A stretch of DNA of 64,000 nucleotides from an uncultured Lachnospiraceae bacterium (GTDB taxonomy: Bacteria > Bacillota > Clostridia > Lachnospirales > Lachnospiraceae), in assembly GCA_910578115.1 (NCBI GenBank), contig CAJTPO010000019.1, forward strand, positions 27,953 to 91,952. Reading direction: 5' to 3'. Both the position numbers and the translations under genes were made by a program. The notes beneath the pieces were generated by a model. That model had not been told where the DNA came from. It did no database searches and was given only the letters and a program-made list of their open reading frames with translations. This document shows positions 1 to 7,320 of this stretch, in pieces (position 1 is the first letter of the stretch; each line of letters begins with the position of its first letter).

Positions 1-442
1 CCAATGACATCAGAATCGAATTGATGGGACCGTAGGACGGAATAAAAAGGATCATCCACACGACAGACACCGCCACCATAGAGGAAATATTGGGCAGATA
101 GAACGCCAGCCGCAACAGCCCCCTGCCAAACACATGCGTGTCCAGAATTACTGCAAGAACCAGGGAAAGCCCTATTGCAATCGGCACCATTACTATTGCA
201 TACAGGATCGTATTCCAAAAAGATTCCCAGAAAACAGGATCATGGAATATCCTGGAGAAATTGCCGAAGCCCACAAACTGCAGCGTATCAAGGCTGGCGG
301 CTATGTTCCATTTCGTAAAACTAAGTACCCCCGCCAAAAACAGCGGCAAAAGCTTAAACAACAGATAACCGAGCAGATTCAGACCAATAAATGCCCAACC
401 GGTTAAATTTTCTTTGATATCTCTTTTGGTAATCTTACTCAC
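1..442 (-). CDS. Carbohydrate ABC transporter permease, N-terminal part (runs off window)
   Basis: This is the inner-membrane permease of a binding-protein-dependent sugar importer of the MalF/UgpA/LplB type. I read 147 residues on the minus strand before the window edge. Translation starts at a GTG (442) preceded by AGAAGGGAG at good spacing. The protein begins SKITKRDIKENLTGW, followed by a first membrane segment (about residues 14-36), the family-typical 'SFTKWN' and 'FVGFGNF' stretch, and a second hydrophobic block starting 'WNTILYAIVMVPIAIGLSL'. The conserved EAA loop lies beyond the window. It follows the binding-protein gene at 517-1959 with a hairpin between them, so the two probably form one transporter operon. 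The substrate cannot be told from this fragment. Confidence 0.88.
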   Translation of the reverse strand, partial: MSKITKRDIKENLTGWAFIGLNLLGYLLFKLLPLFLAGVLSFTKWNIAASLDTLQFVGFGNFSRIFHDPVFWESFWNTILYAIVMVPIAIGLSLVLAVILDTHVFGRGLLRLAFYLPNISSMVAVSVVWMILFIPSYGPINSILMSL

Positions 443-455
443 TCCCTTCTAACTG

Positions 456-489
456 ATTTTCCCCTGTGCCAAAAGACACAGGGGAAAAT
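456..489 (-). terminator. Hairpin between binding protein and permease genes
   Basis: A perfect 13-bp inverted repeat (ATTTTCCCCTGTG with its complement) encloses an 8-base loop. It is AT-rich at the base, like an intrinsic terminator. It lies just after the stop of the binding-protein gene and before the permease. Such partial terminators commonly make the binding protein more abundant than the permease; that role is inferred here. Confidence 0.75.
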
Positions 490-516
490 TCCGGCCATCT
501 GGCTTATGGATGTATC

Positions 517-1959
517 TTATTGATCAGCCTTAATAGCAGCGTCACCCTGTTCTTTCAAATTTGCCAACGCCTCATCAACACTCATCTCACCTGTGAACAC
601 CAGTGTCAGATTGTTCTTGATCGCTTCATTGATTCCGACCTGTCCCTGTCTGACCGTATTATCCTTGCTGACCAGCGTACGATCCATTGCCATTACTTCC
701 ATCGCCATATCCACATCCAGTCCCGGTTTGCCATCAAAAATAATATGGTTAAACGCATCTCTCTCTTCGTCCGACTGGAATTCATATCCGGGATGCATTG
801 CCTTAGGTCCTGCAAACAGATCCGCACGATCAATGCAGATATATTTCAGTACATCCCATGCCGCATCCGGATTTTTGCAGCTTGCCGGGATACTGGCCGT
901 TGACGTATAGCAGGTCGTGATCGTTGCACCACCATCAACGGTCGGCATATCAACCACACCAATATCTGTGCCCTCCGGAATCTCGCCGTAGCTTTCATTC
1001 AGATACAGACAACCGTATACCGGTGCGATCCACATAGCGTACTTGCCGTTGTACAGACCAGCCATCCCGGTAGGATCTCTGTAATACTGCAACGCCATAT
1101 ACTCATCAACAGGAACAACACATTTATCCACCATCGCCAGATTATAGAAATACTCCAGACTTTCCTTAAATTCCGGCGCATCAAACCGGGTTGCTGTAAA
1201 ATCATCATTATAATAAGTAAATGCTCCCAGTTTCTGACGGGCAATCAAATCCCAGTAATTATCCCCATCACCATCCGCATAATCCATCATCGCTCCATAG
1301 ACCTTATCGCCACCTTCTCCGTGTGTCAGTGCAATGGCTGTTTCTCTGAAGTCATCCCAGGTCCATCCTGCCTGAGGATATTCCAACCCCGCCTCATCAA
1401 ACATTTTCTTATTAAACCATACCATGTTGATATTATTGCAGTAAGGAATCGCATAATAATCGCCCTCAATATTCATAGTCTCTTCCATGGCGCTTCCCAT
1501 CACATCCTCATAGGTCCAGCCTTCCTTGTCAAAGAACTGTTTCAGGCCCATATATACACCATCATCCGCCCGCACACGCAGATCCATCGCACTTGCCTGC
1601 GTCATTACGTCGATCGATTCTCCGGAACCGAGTGCCGTGTTGATCGTCATCGTAGCAGCATCCGCCAACTTCTGGTAAGTCAGCTCATAAGTCCCCTCAT
1701 AATCCTTATTAAATGCCTCTACCAACGGAACCATATTCTCCGGGCTTGTCCAGGCATAGAAATTCAACTGCTGTGCACCGCCGGAAGAAGCCTGCTCCTC
1801 TGTTCCTGCCGCTTCTTCCGCCTGAGTTGTTGTCGCTTCTTCCTGTCCACTGCTACTGCTCCCCTGACTGTCAGCTGCCTGGCCCCCACAGCCGTAAAGA
1901 GAAGCAACCCCCATCGCTGAAACTAACAATACTGCCAACGTTTTTTGCACCTTTTTCAT
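517..1959 (-). CDS. Extracellular solute-binding lipoprotein of a sugar ABC transporter
   Basis: A 480-residue family 1 solute-binding protein that captures a sugar outside the membrane and delivers it to the permease encoded next door. It begins MKKVQKTLAVLLVSAMGVA and has a lipobox 'SLYGC' near residue 24, so it should be lipid-anchored. A Ser/Glu/Ala-rich linker follows to about residue 60. The mature domain shows family features: 'LNFYAWTSPENMVPLVEAFN' and the later 'ASIPASCKNPDAAWDVLKYI'. The start is fixed by AAGGAGG 7 bases upstream. A near-perfect promoter lies at 2092-2119 and a nine-G tract sits in the leader. The sugar cannot be assigned from sequence alone. Confidence 0.93.
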   Translation of the reverse strand: MKKVQKTLAVLLVSAMGVASLYGCGGQAADSQGSSSSGQEEATTTQAEEAAGTEEQASSGGAQQLNFYAWTSPENMVPLVEAFNKDYEGTYELTYQKLADAATMTINTALGSGESIDVMTQASAMDLRVRADDGVYMGLKQFFDKEGWTYEDVMGSAMEETMNIEGDYYAIPYCNNINMVWFNKKMFDEAGLEYPQAGWTWDDFRETAIALTHGEGGDKVYGAMMDYADGDGDNYWDLIARQKLGAFTYYNDDFTATRFDAPEFKESLEYFYNLAMVDKCVVPVDEYMALQYYRDPTGMAGLYNGKYAMWIAPVYGCLYLNESYGEIPEGTDIGVVDMPTVDGGATITTCYTSTASIPASCKNPDAAWDVLKYICIDRADLFAGPKAMHPGYEFQSDEERDAFNHIIFDGKPGLDVDMAMEVMAMDRTLVSKDNTVRQGQVGINEAIKNNLTLVFTGEMSVDEALANLKEQGDAAIKADQ

Positions 1960-2030
1960 TTGAATACCTCCTTAGTTTATAGTTTGCATTAATTATTATC
2001 TTATTCAGTTTTTGTTCTGATTTGTTTATA

Positions 2031-2039
2031 CCCCCCCCC
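2031..2039. repeat. Nine-base C/G homopolymer in the binding-protein leader
   Basis: Nine consecutive C on the plus strand (G in the transcript) lie between the promoter at 2092-2119 and the start codon at 1959. The surrounding DNA is very AT-rich, so the tract stands out. The remaining intergenic DNA (1960-2273) holds the two divergent promoters listed separately and no gene that I can see. Confidence 0.9.
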
Positions 2040-2091
2040 GTTTAAATTTTGATTATTAAAATCTAATTTCAATAATTGAATCTTTTTAATA

Positions 2092-2119
2092 ATTATATCA
2101 TTTATTGCTAAGATGTCAA
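2092..2119 (-). promoter_or_regulatory. Sigma-A-type promoter for the binding-protein gene
   Basis: On the minus strand a perfect TTGACA (2114-2119) is separated by 16 bases from a perfect TATAAT (2092-2097). It points at the binding-protein gene, with a leader of about 130 bases. Confidence 0.85.
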
Positions 2120-2165
2120 TCTATTTTCAAAAATTCCACACAACAAATACATCTTGCATTTTTCG

Positions 2166-2194
2166 TTGATAAAACTCTCTTTTCCTGATAGAAT
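2166..2194 (+). promoter_or_regulatory. Promoter for the larA-like pseudogene
   Basis: TTGATA (2166-2171), 17 bases, TAGAAT (2189-2194) on the plus strand. The original larA start (ATG at 2274, preceded by AGAAAGGA) lies 80 bases downstream. The remnant may therefore still be transcribed. Confidence 0.7.
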
Positions 2195-2273
2195 TTCATG
2201 AGAACTTAAAGAAGGGAATTCTTAAGAAACAGCAAAGACTTCTCAAAACACGACCTCAGAAAGGAAAACGCAT

Positions 2274-3484
2274 ATGATTTCGATTCCCTATGGAAATACC
2301 CATTTAAAGATGTGCGAGTCGGGCGTAGTACAGATACTGGAATCCCGAATCGGAGAATTGAAAGGAGCAAAAAGTTCATTCCCTTTATGCTGGAGCAGCT
2401 CCGACAGTGGAATCCGGACATTGAGATCACGCTTCTGGTAGCCACAGGCTGTCACCGTGCTACACTGACAGAAGAGCTGATCCGGAAGCTGGGACGGGAA
2501 ATCGTAGAACAGGAGCGTATCCTGGTCCATGACTGTGACGACAAAGAGATGCTGGCAGACCTGGGAACTCTGCCCTCCGGAGCGCGCCTGGTAATCAACC
2601 GGACTGCCGTAGAAACCGATCTTCTGATAACAGAAGGCTTTATTGAACCCCACTTTTTTGCAGGCTTCTCCGGTGGTCGAAAGAGCGTGCTGCCAGGAAT
2701 CTGCAGCCGTGTGACTGTACTTGGTAATCACTGTGCCGCATTTATCGACAATCCTTTTTCCAGAAGCGGAAATCTGGAAAACAATCCTATACATCAGGAT
2801 ATGGCAGCGGCCGCAGCCATGGCAAAGCTTTCTTACATTGTCAATGTAGTAATCGATGAAGATAAGAAAGTAGCCGCAGCCTTCGCGGGAGATCCTGTGC
2901 AGGCTCATGAAGCGGGCTGCGCTTTTTTAAAGCCCTACTGTCAGGTCACGGTGAAAAAAAAGACGCCCATCGTTGTAACCTCCAACGGCGGTGCGCCTTT
3001 AGATCAGAATATTTATCAGACTGTTAAAGGATTGTGTACGGCAGATGCTGCAGCCCGGGAGGGTGGCGTCATTATTATCTGCGCGGAGTGTGCGGACGGC
3101 ACTGGAGGAGAAGATTTCTACCAGGCTTTAAAGAACTGTGACAGCATAAAGCAGCTACTGGAAAATATCCGCAGCACCCCCATGAACGAAACGGTTCCAG
3201 ATCAGTGGCAGTACCAGATTCTGGCAAGGATTCTGGAAAAAAAGCGGGTAATCTATGTGACAGATTCCCGACTTGAGCCGGTAATCCGCGCAATGAAAAT
3301 GGAGTATGCTCCTACACTGGAAGAAGCCCTTGCCATGGCAGGAAACCAGGACGGGAACGTTGAAATCACTGTAAACTTACATCATGCTCAGCCTGCCGTC
3401 GGGCGGGCCGCATGGCCATCCATGCTGTGAAAGTCGAAGACTTTCATAGTAATCCCAAATGGAATCTCAGTATTTGCAGAGTAA
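2274..3484 (+). pseudogene. Lactate racemase-like (LarA/DUF2088) gene with two lesions
   Basis: LarA-family proteins are nickel-pincer-dependent 2-hydroxyacid racemases or epimerases of about 420 residues. The native start is ATG 2274 (MISIPYGNTHLK...). That frame runs to 'IGELKGAK' and then goes out of frame; the family sequence resumes in another frame at 'SKKFIPFMLEQL'. About 40 codons, including the usual 'DHTRPVP' stretch, appear deleted. The middle is well preserved: 'IATGCH'-like 'VATGCHRATLTEEL', 'HDCDD', 'FFAGFSGGRKSVLPG', 'TSNGGAPLDQNIYQ'. Near the 3' end a 78-bp family A repeat adds a stop. Removing it restores 'GNVEITV' joined to 'IPNGISVFAE' and the native stop at 3482-3484. An open frame from 2312 to 3430 remains, but a functional racemase is unlikely. 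Confidence 0.82.
3374..3451 (+). repeat. Family A interspersed repeat, copy 1, inserted in larA
   Basis: A 78-bp unit starting AACTTACATCATG and ending CTTTCATAGTA, directly after a GTA at 3371-3373. Three local inverted repeats are visible: GCCTGCC/GGCGGGC, GCATGG/CCATGC (overlapping GGCC-ATGC-GGCC) and GAAAGTC/GACTTTC with a GAA loop. The flanks rejoin into intact larA coding sequence, which fixes the borders. In this reading frame the unit contains a TGA. Confidence 0.92.
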
Positions 3485-3559
3485 TCACATTTCTTAAACC
3501 TGCTCCCGTCTTTCATGACGTCGCAGGAAAGATGTTTGAACTGCCGGCGAGGTTGTTCC

Positions 3560-5251
3560 CTACAGTCTCGCCAGCGTCTCGAACGTCCCGTTGATATCCA
3601 GCTTTCCAAAACCCCATCTGTTATCCGGATACACCACATTCTCCGACCGGTCCGCTCCGCGGATGAGAAAGCTCTTGATCCCCCTGCTCTCCACGGTAGG
3701 TGTATTGCCTTCCACCACCGCCCACTCCATAAACTGTGCCACGCAGCCTGCCGTCAGGGCCGCTGCAATGCTGGACCCCGTCACAGGCCCCGTGATCGTG
3801 GGCACCTGTACGCCGGGCGCCGCCAGATCCGGTTTGATCAACCCACTCTTGGTAAATCCCCGCCCGGACTCCATAAACCAGCTGCCTGAAATACCGTTGT
3901 AGGCCGATATGGTAATGATCCGCTCCGCATTGGCGGGTTCCGTCAGCGTCACATCCGGGCTGGGAGCCAGAAACGTCACATTCTTCTCCATAAACTCCGT
4001 GATCGGCAGCCAGATATGAAAGGTTCCCGTCCCTTTCTGTCCCTCCATCGGATAGACCTGCAGATTCCAGATGCCCGGTGTGGGATCCTCAAAACGGAAA
4101 AACACAAGCTGCTCCCCCGCGTCCCGCTCCACGATCAGATTGCTCACCGTAATGACCGTACTCTCGAAGATAAAGTCAATCACCCGGTCTTCTCTGCTTC
4201 TGAAGTCAATCTCCGGCGAAGTCTCGCCGCCCGGAGAACGCAGTCTCACCGCATAGATATCAGGCAGTGTTCCCCACAGTTCCATGCAGAATCCCTTCGT
4301 ATCTTCCGGTACACGTATCTCTACCGTGTCAGGCACGGTATGTTCGTAATGGTGTTCCCTGTCCCCTTCATTACCGCCACACACCACCACTGCCCGGCTT
4401 CTGCGCCTGGCCACACTGTTCAGGTAGGAGGCCAGCGGCGACGTACCGTTATGGCTTCCCAGATTGGTGCCAATCCCCAGCACAATCACCACCGGCCTGT
4501 GCAGTGCGATCGCCATCCGCTCCAGATACCTGACCGCCTCCATCACATCATTTTCCTGGTAGGCCGCCGCCCCGTCGGCCACCAGATAATATTCCCGCAG
4601 ATATTGTTTGGCAGGTTTCAACTTAACCACCGCTATATCCGCCTGCGGGGCGGCTCCACGAAAAGTCAGACCCTGGTTTAAGATACTGCCCGCTGCCACA
4701 GACGCCATCTGAGTGCCGTGACCGTCCGTATCGGTAGAGGGCACAAACTGCCCCGGATTTTCCGTCTGCAATGCCCGATCAATCTGTTCCCTGGTATACT
4801 CCGTACCGTACAGGAATCCTTCCGGCGGTTCCCCGTCCTGAATTGTCTGATCCCACAGCGCCATAATACGGCTGCTTCCGTCTTCTTTGCGGAACACATC
4901 CAGTTCGTAGCGGATTCCCGTATCAATAAATCCCAGCACCACACCGGCCCCCTGCAAAGACAACGGCAGATTCTGTACACGGATGCTGCCTGTCTGCGCC
5001 AGGTTATCCGGATCAAATACAGCATCTCCAGTCTGCATCAGCCCGTACAGCACCGGGATCGCCGAATATCCATAATAGCCGATCGACATCGGCGGAAACA
5101 TGCTCCGGTTGACATTGACCACCCCATAACCGTCGTCTATCCCATGAAAGCAGAAATCAATCGGCAGTGTCCCCGACAACTCTTCCGCCACCACATAGTC
5201 CGTGATCAGGTCCGCATAGTCGTTTGATAAGATCTTTTCTTTACAAGTCAT
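3560..5251 (-). CDS. Csp-like subtilisin family (S8) serine protease
   Basis: A 563-residue subtilase resembling the clostridial CspB/CspC group, whose studied members act in spore germination signalling. The catalytic triad is intact: Asp in 'GFIDTGIRYE' (about residue 110), His in 'DTDGHGTQMASVAAG' (about 177) and Ser in 'ITGPVTGSSIAAALTAG' (about 495). A roughly 120-residue insertion between the last two, with beta-rich sequence, is typical of this group. There is no signal peptide, so it acts in the cytoplasm or forespore, or is exported another way. The start follows a weak AGAAG site. Upstream is the terminator of clpX, so it is probably transcribed separately. The role in germination is by family only; many Lachnospiraceae carry several such genes. 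Confidence 0.88.
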   Translation of the reverse strand: MTCKEKILSNDYADLITDYVVAEELSGTLPIDFCFHGIDDGYGVVNVNRSMFPPMSIGYYGYSAIPVLYGLMQTGDAVFDPDNLAQTGSIRVQNLPLSLQGAGVVLGFIDTGIRYELDVFRKEDGSSRIMALWDQTIQDGEPPEGFLYGTEYTREQIDRALQTENPGQFVPSTDTDGHGTQMASVAAGSILNQGLTFRGAAPQADIAVVKLKPAKQYLREYYLVADGAAAYQENDVMEAVRYLERMAIALHRPVVIVLGIGTNLGSHNGTSPLASYLNSVARRRSRAVVVCGGNEGDREHHYEHTVPDTVEIRVPEDTKGFCMELWGTLPDIYAVRLRSPGGETSPEIDFRSREDRVIDFIFESTVITVSNLIVERDAGEQLVFFRFEDPTPGIWNLQVYPMEGQKGTGTFHIWLPITEFMEKNVTFLAPSPDVTLTEPANAERIITISAYNGISGSWFMESGRGFTKSGLIKPDLAAPGVQVPTITGPVTGSSIAAALTAGCVAQFMEWAVVEGNTPTVESRGIKSFLIRGADRSENVVYPDNRWGFGKLDINGTFETLARL

Positions 5252-5255
5252 CTTC

Positions 5256-5287
5256 TAAAACAACAGCCGCCGTTACCGGCGGTCTGT
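5256..5287 (-). terminator. Terminator after the clpX paralogue
   Basis: On the minus strand a stem ACAG.CCGCC/GGCGGCTGT is followed by TGTTTTAG. It lies between the stop of the ClpX-like gene and the start of the protease gene. Confidence 0.65.
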
Positions 5288-5386
5288 TCTCTCTGATCAG
5301 CTTTCCTATTATTTTATGTCTGTTACGGCTGTCCTGACAGTCGTTAACATTTCGCCGTTACATCCGCTCTGATCACTTCGTTGATC

Positions 5387-7027
5387 TTACTTCTCCTCTA
5401 TCACATTCAGCCTGTCCGGATGCTCCAGCGAATTACTGCGGATATCGATGACCGGTCCGCCCGTCCCTTCAATATACTCTCTGGTAATCGTCACCCGGCC
5501 GATATTGTCATCCTTCGGTACTTCATACATGATATCCAGCATAAATTCCTCGATGATTGCCCGCAGCGCCCTGGCTCCTGTCTCCTTCTCCATGGCCTTC
5601 TCCGCAATGGCCTCCAGCGCCCCCTGATCAAATTCCAGCTTCACCTCATCCAGTTCCAACAGTTTCTGATACTGTTTCAAGATCGCGTTGCGGGGTTCTG
5701 CCAGGATCTTAACCAGCATCTCTTTCCCCAGTCCCTCCAGCGTAAAGATCACCGGAAGCCGGCCGATAAATTCCGGAATCATGCCGAATTTCTTGATATC
5801 CTCCACCGTGACCCGGTTCAGAATATTCTTTTCTTTATCATATTTATCCCGCAGCTCCGCACCGTACCCGATGGACGTCTTCTTGTTCAGACGCTGTTTA
5901 ATGATTTCCTCCAGATCCGGAAAAGCGCCGCCGCAGATAAACAGGATATTCTTCGTATTGACCGTAGCCAGCGGCACCATGGCATTTTTGGAATTGGCCC
6001 CCACGGGCACTTCCACTTCCGCCCCTTCCAGAAGCTTCAGCATCCCCTGCTGCACGGACTCCCCGCTGACATCCCGGGAGTTGGTATTCTTCTTCTTGGC
6101 GATCTTATCGATCTCGTCAATAAAGATGATCCCCTGTTCCGCCCGCTCCACATCATTCTCGGCCGCCGCCAGAAGCTTGGAGACCACGCTCTCGATATCG
6201 TCGCCGATATACCCAGCTTCCGTCAAAGAAGTGGCATCCGTGATCGCCAGCGGCACATCCAGCAGTCTGGCCAGCGTCTTGACCAGATATGTCTTACCGC
6301 ACCCCGTAGGCCCGATCATCAGCATATTGGACTTCTCGATCTCAATCTCATCCATGGTACCCGTAGCCACCCGCTTATAATGGTTATAGACAGCCACAGA
6401 CATGACCTTCTTGGCATGCTCCTGTCCCACCACATACTCATCCAGCTTGGCTTTGATCTTGTGGGGCGGCATGATATTCCGGATATCAATCTCCGGATTG
6501 GCCTCCTTCTTCTTTTTCCTGATCTTCTGCTTATTGGGAATCCCGCCATCTCCCTGCAGATCCGCTAAATTGACAAAGCTGATCCTGGGAAATCCCTTAC
6601 CGTTATTCAGGTCAGTCATGTTAGGATGATGCAGCATCCCCTGATAGTCAAACTGACTCACCGTATCCATGGTCTTGTGCATACAATCATCACAGACACA
6701 GATATGATTCGGCAGGCGGAACATCTTACCGGTCCTGCTCTCCGGCCTGCGGCAGATAAAGCAGACATCCTCGTAGTCCTTACCGGGATCTTCTTCCTCC
6801 TCCTTTACTGTCTGTCCGTCTTCTCCGGAATCACTCACCACAAGCTCTTCCTTGTCCCCGGCTTCCTCCTGCTGATCATTTTCATGTTGATCCTTCTCAT
6901 GCCGCACGTCTTCCTTCCTCTTCTGACGCAGACGTTCCCGCTGTTCCTCGCCGTCCTCCAGCTCCCGGAAATCCCACGAGCGTGACTCCTTCTTCTCATC
7001 CATCTCATCAAATCTATCGTCTCTCAT
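5387..7027 (-). CDS. clpX: ClpX-type AAA+ unfoldase with acidic N-terminal extension
   Basis: A 546-residue AAA+ ATPase that would unfold substrates for the ClpP peptidase. A highly charged Glu/Lys/Asp/Gln-rich stretch fills residues 1-80, where ordinary ClpX (about 420 residues) has none. Then come a zinc-binding module ('CFICRRPES' and 'CVCDDC'), Walker A 'GPTGCGKT' (about 247), pore-loop 'GYIGDD', Walker B 'IIFIDEIDK' and the ClpP-contacting loop as 'IGYGAE' (usually IGFGA). The C-terminal D2-small domain is complete ('ETGARALRAIIEEFMLDIMYE'). The extension and the linker 'IRKKKKEANPEIDIRN' suggest a paralogue beside the canonical clpX rather than the sole copy. It stands alone, with a terminator downstream. 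Confidence 0.9.
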   Translation of the reverse strand: MRDDRFDEMDEKKESRSWDFRELEDGEEQRERLRQKRKEDVRHEKDQHENDQQEEAGDKEELVVSDSGEDGQTVKEEEEDPGKDYEDVCFICRRPESRTGKMFRLPNHICVCDDCMHKTMDTVSQFDYQGMLHHPNMTDLNNGKGFPRISFVNLADLQGDGGIPNKQKIRKKKKEANPEIDIRNIMPPHKIKAKLDEYVVGQEHAKKVMSVAVYNHYKRVATGTMDEIEIEKSNMLMIGPTGCGKTYLVKTLARLLDVPLAITDATSLTEAGYIGDDIESVVSKLLAAAENDVERAEQGIIFIDEIDKIAKKKNTNSRDVSGESVQQGMLKLLEGAEVEVPVGANSKNAMVPLATVNTKNILFICGGAFPDLEEIIKQRLNKKTSIGYGAELRDKYDKEKNILNRVTVEDIKKFGMIPEFIGRLPVIFTLEGLGKEMLVKILAEPRNAILKQYQKLLELDEVKLEFDQGALEAIAEKAMEKETGARALRAIIEEFMLDIMYEVPKDDNIGRVTITREYIEGTGGPVIDIRSNSLEHPDRLNVIEEK

Positions 7028-7194
7028 GATTGCTCCCGTCTATATTATTCTATATGTCTTATCCTTGATCCTGGATCGTTATGATTCACCATCCAGATAG
7101 TCATATTCATTTCTATCATAGTATAAAACCCCTTCCCCCACAAGTAAACAATTTCTAAAAAACGATTAAAGTCCAAAGCAATTTCCCATAAAAT

Positions 7195-7228
7195 GAGAAA
7201 AAGACAACCTCTCAGCCGTCTTTCTCTC
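7195..7228 (-). terminator. Possible terminator after the HtrA gene
   Basis: On the minus strand GAGAAAGAC and GTCTTTTTCTC can pair around a 12-base loop and are followed by T-rich sequence. The stem has a bulge, so this is a modest call. The rest of 7028-7320 shows no gene. Confidence 0.4.
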
Positions 7229-7320
7229 TGTCATCTGCAGCTTTACCGCCTGTGACCTTATCATTATCGTTTTCTCACGCATCGGTCTGTGCATCCCGGC
7301 CGCCCGATGCCACCCTGTAT

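Noticed and set aside
5381..6568. A long plus-strand open frame opposite clpX
   Set aside because: It is a shadow of the ClpX coding sequence, with His/Ile/Leu-rich translation and no initiation signal.
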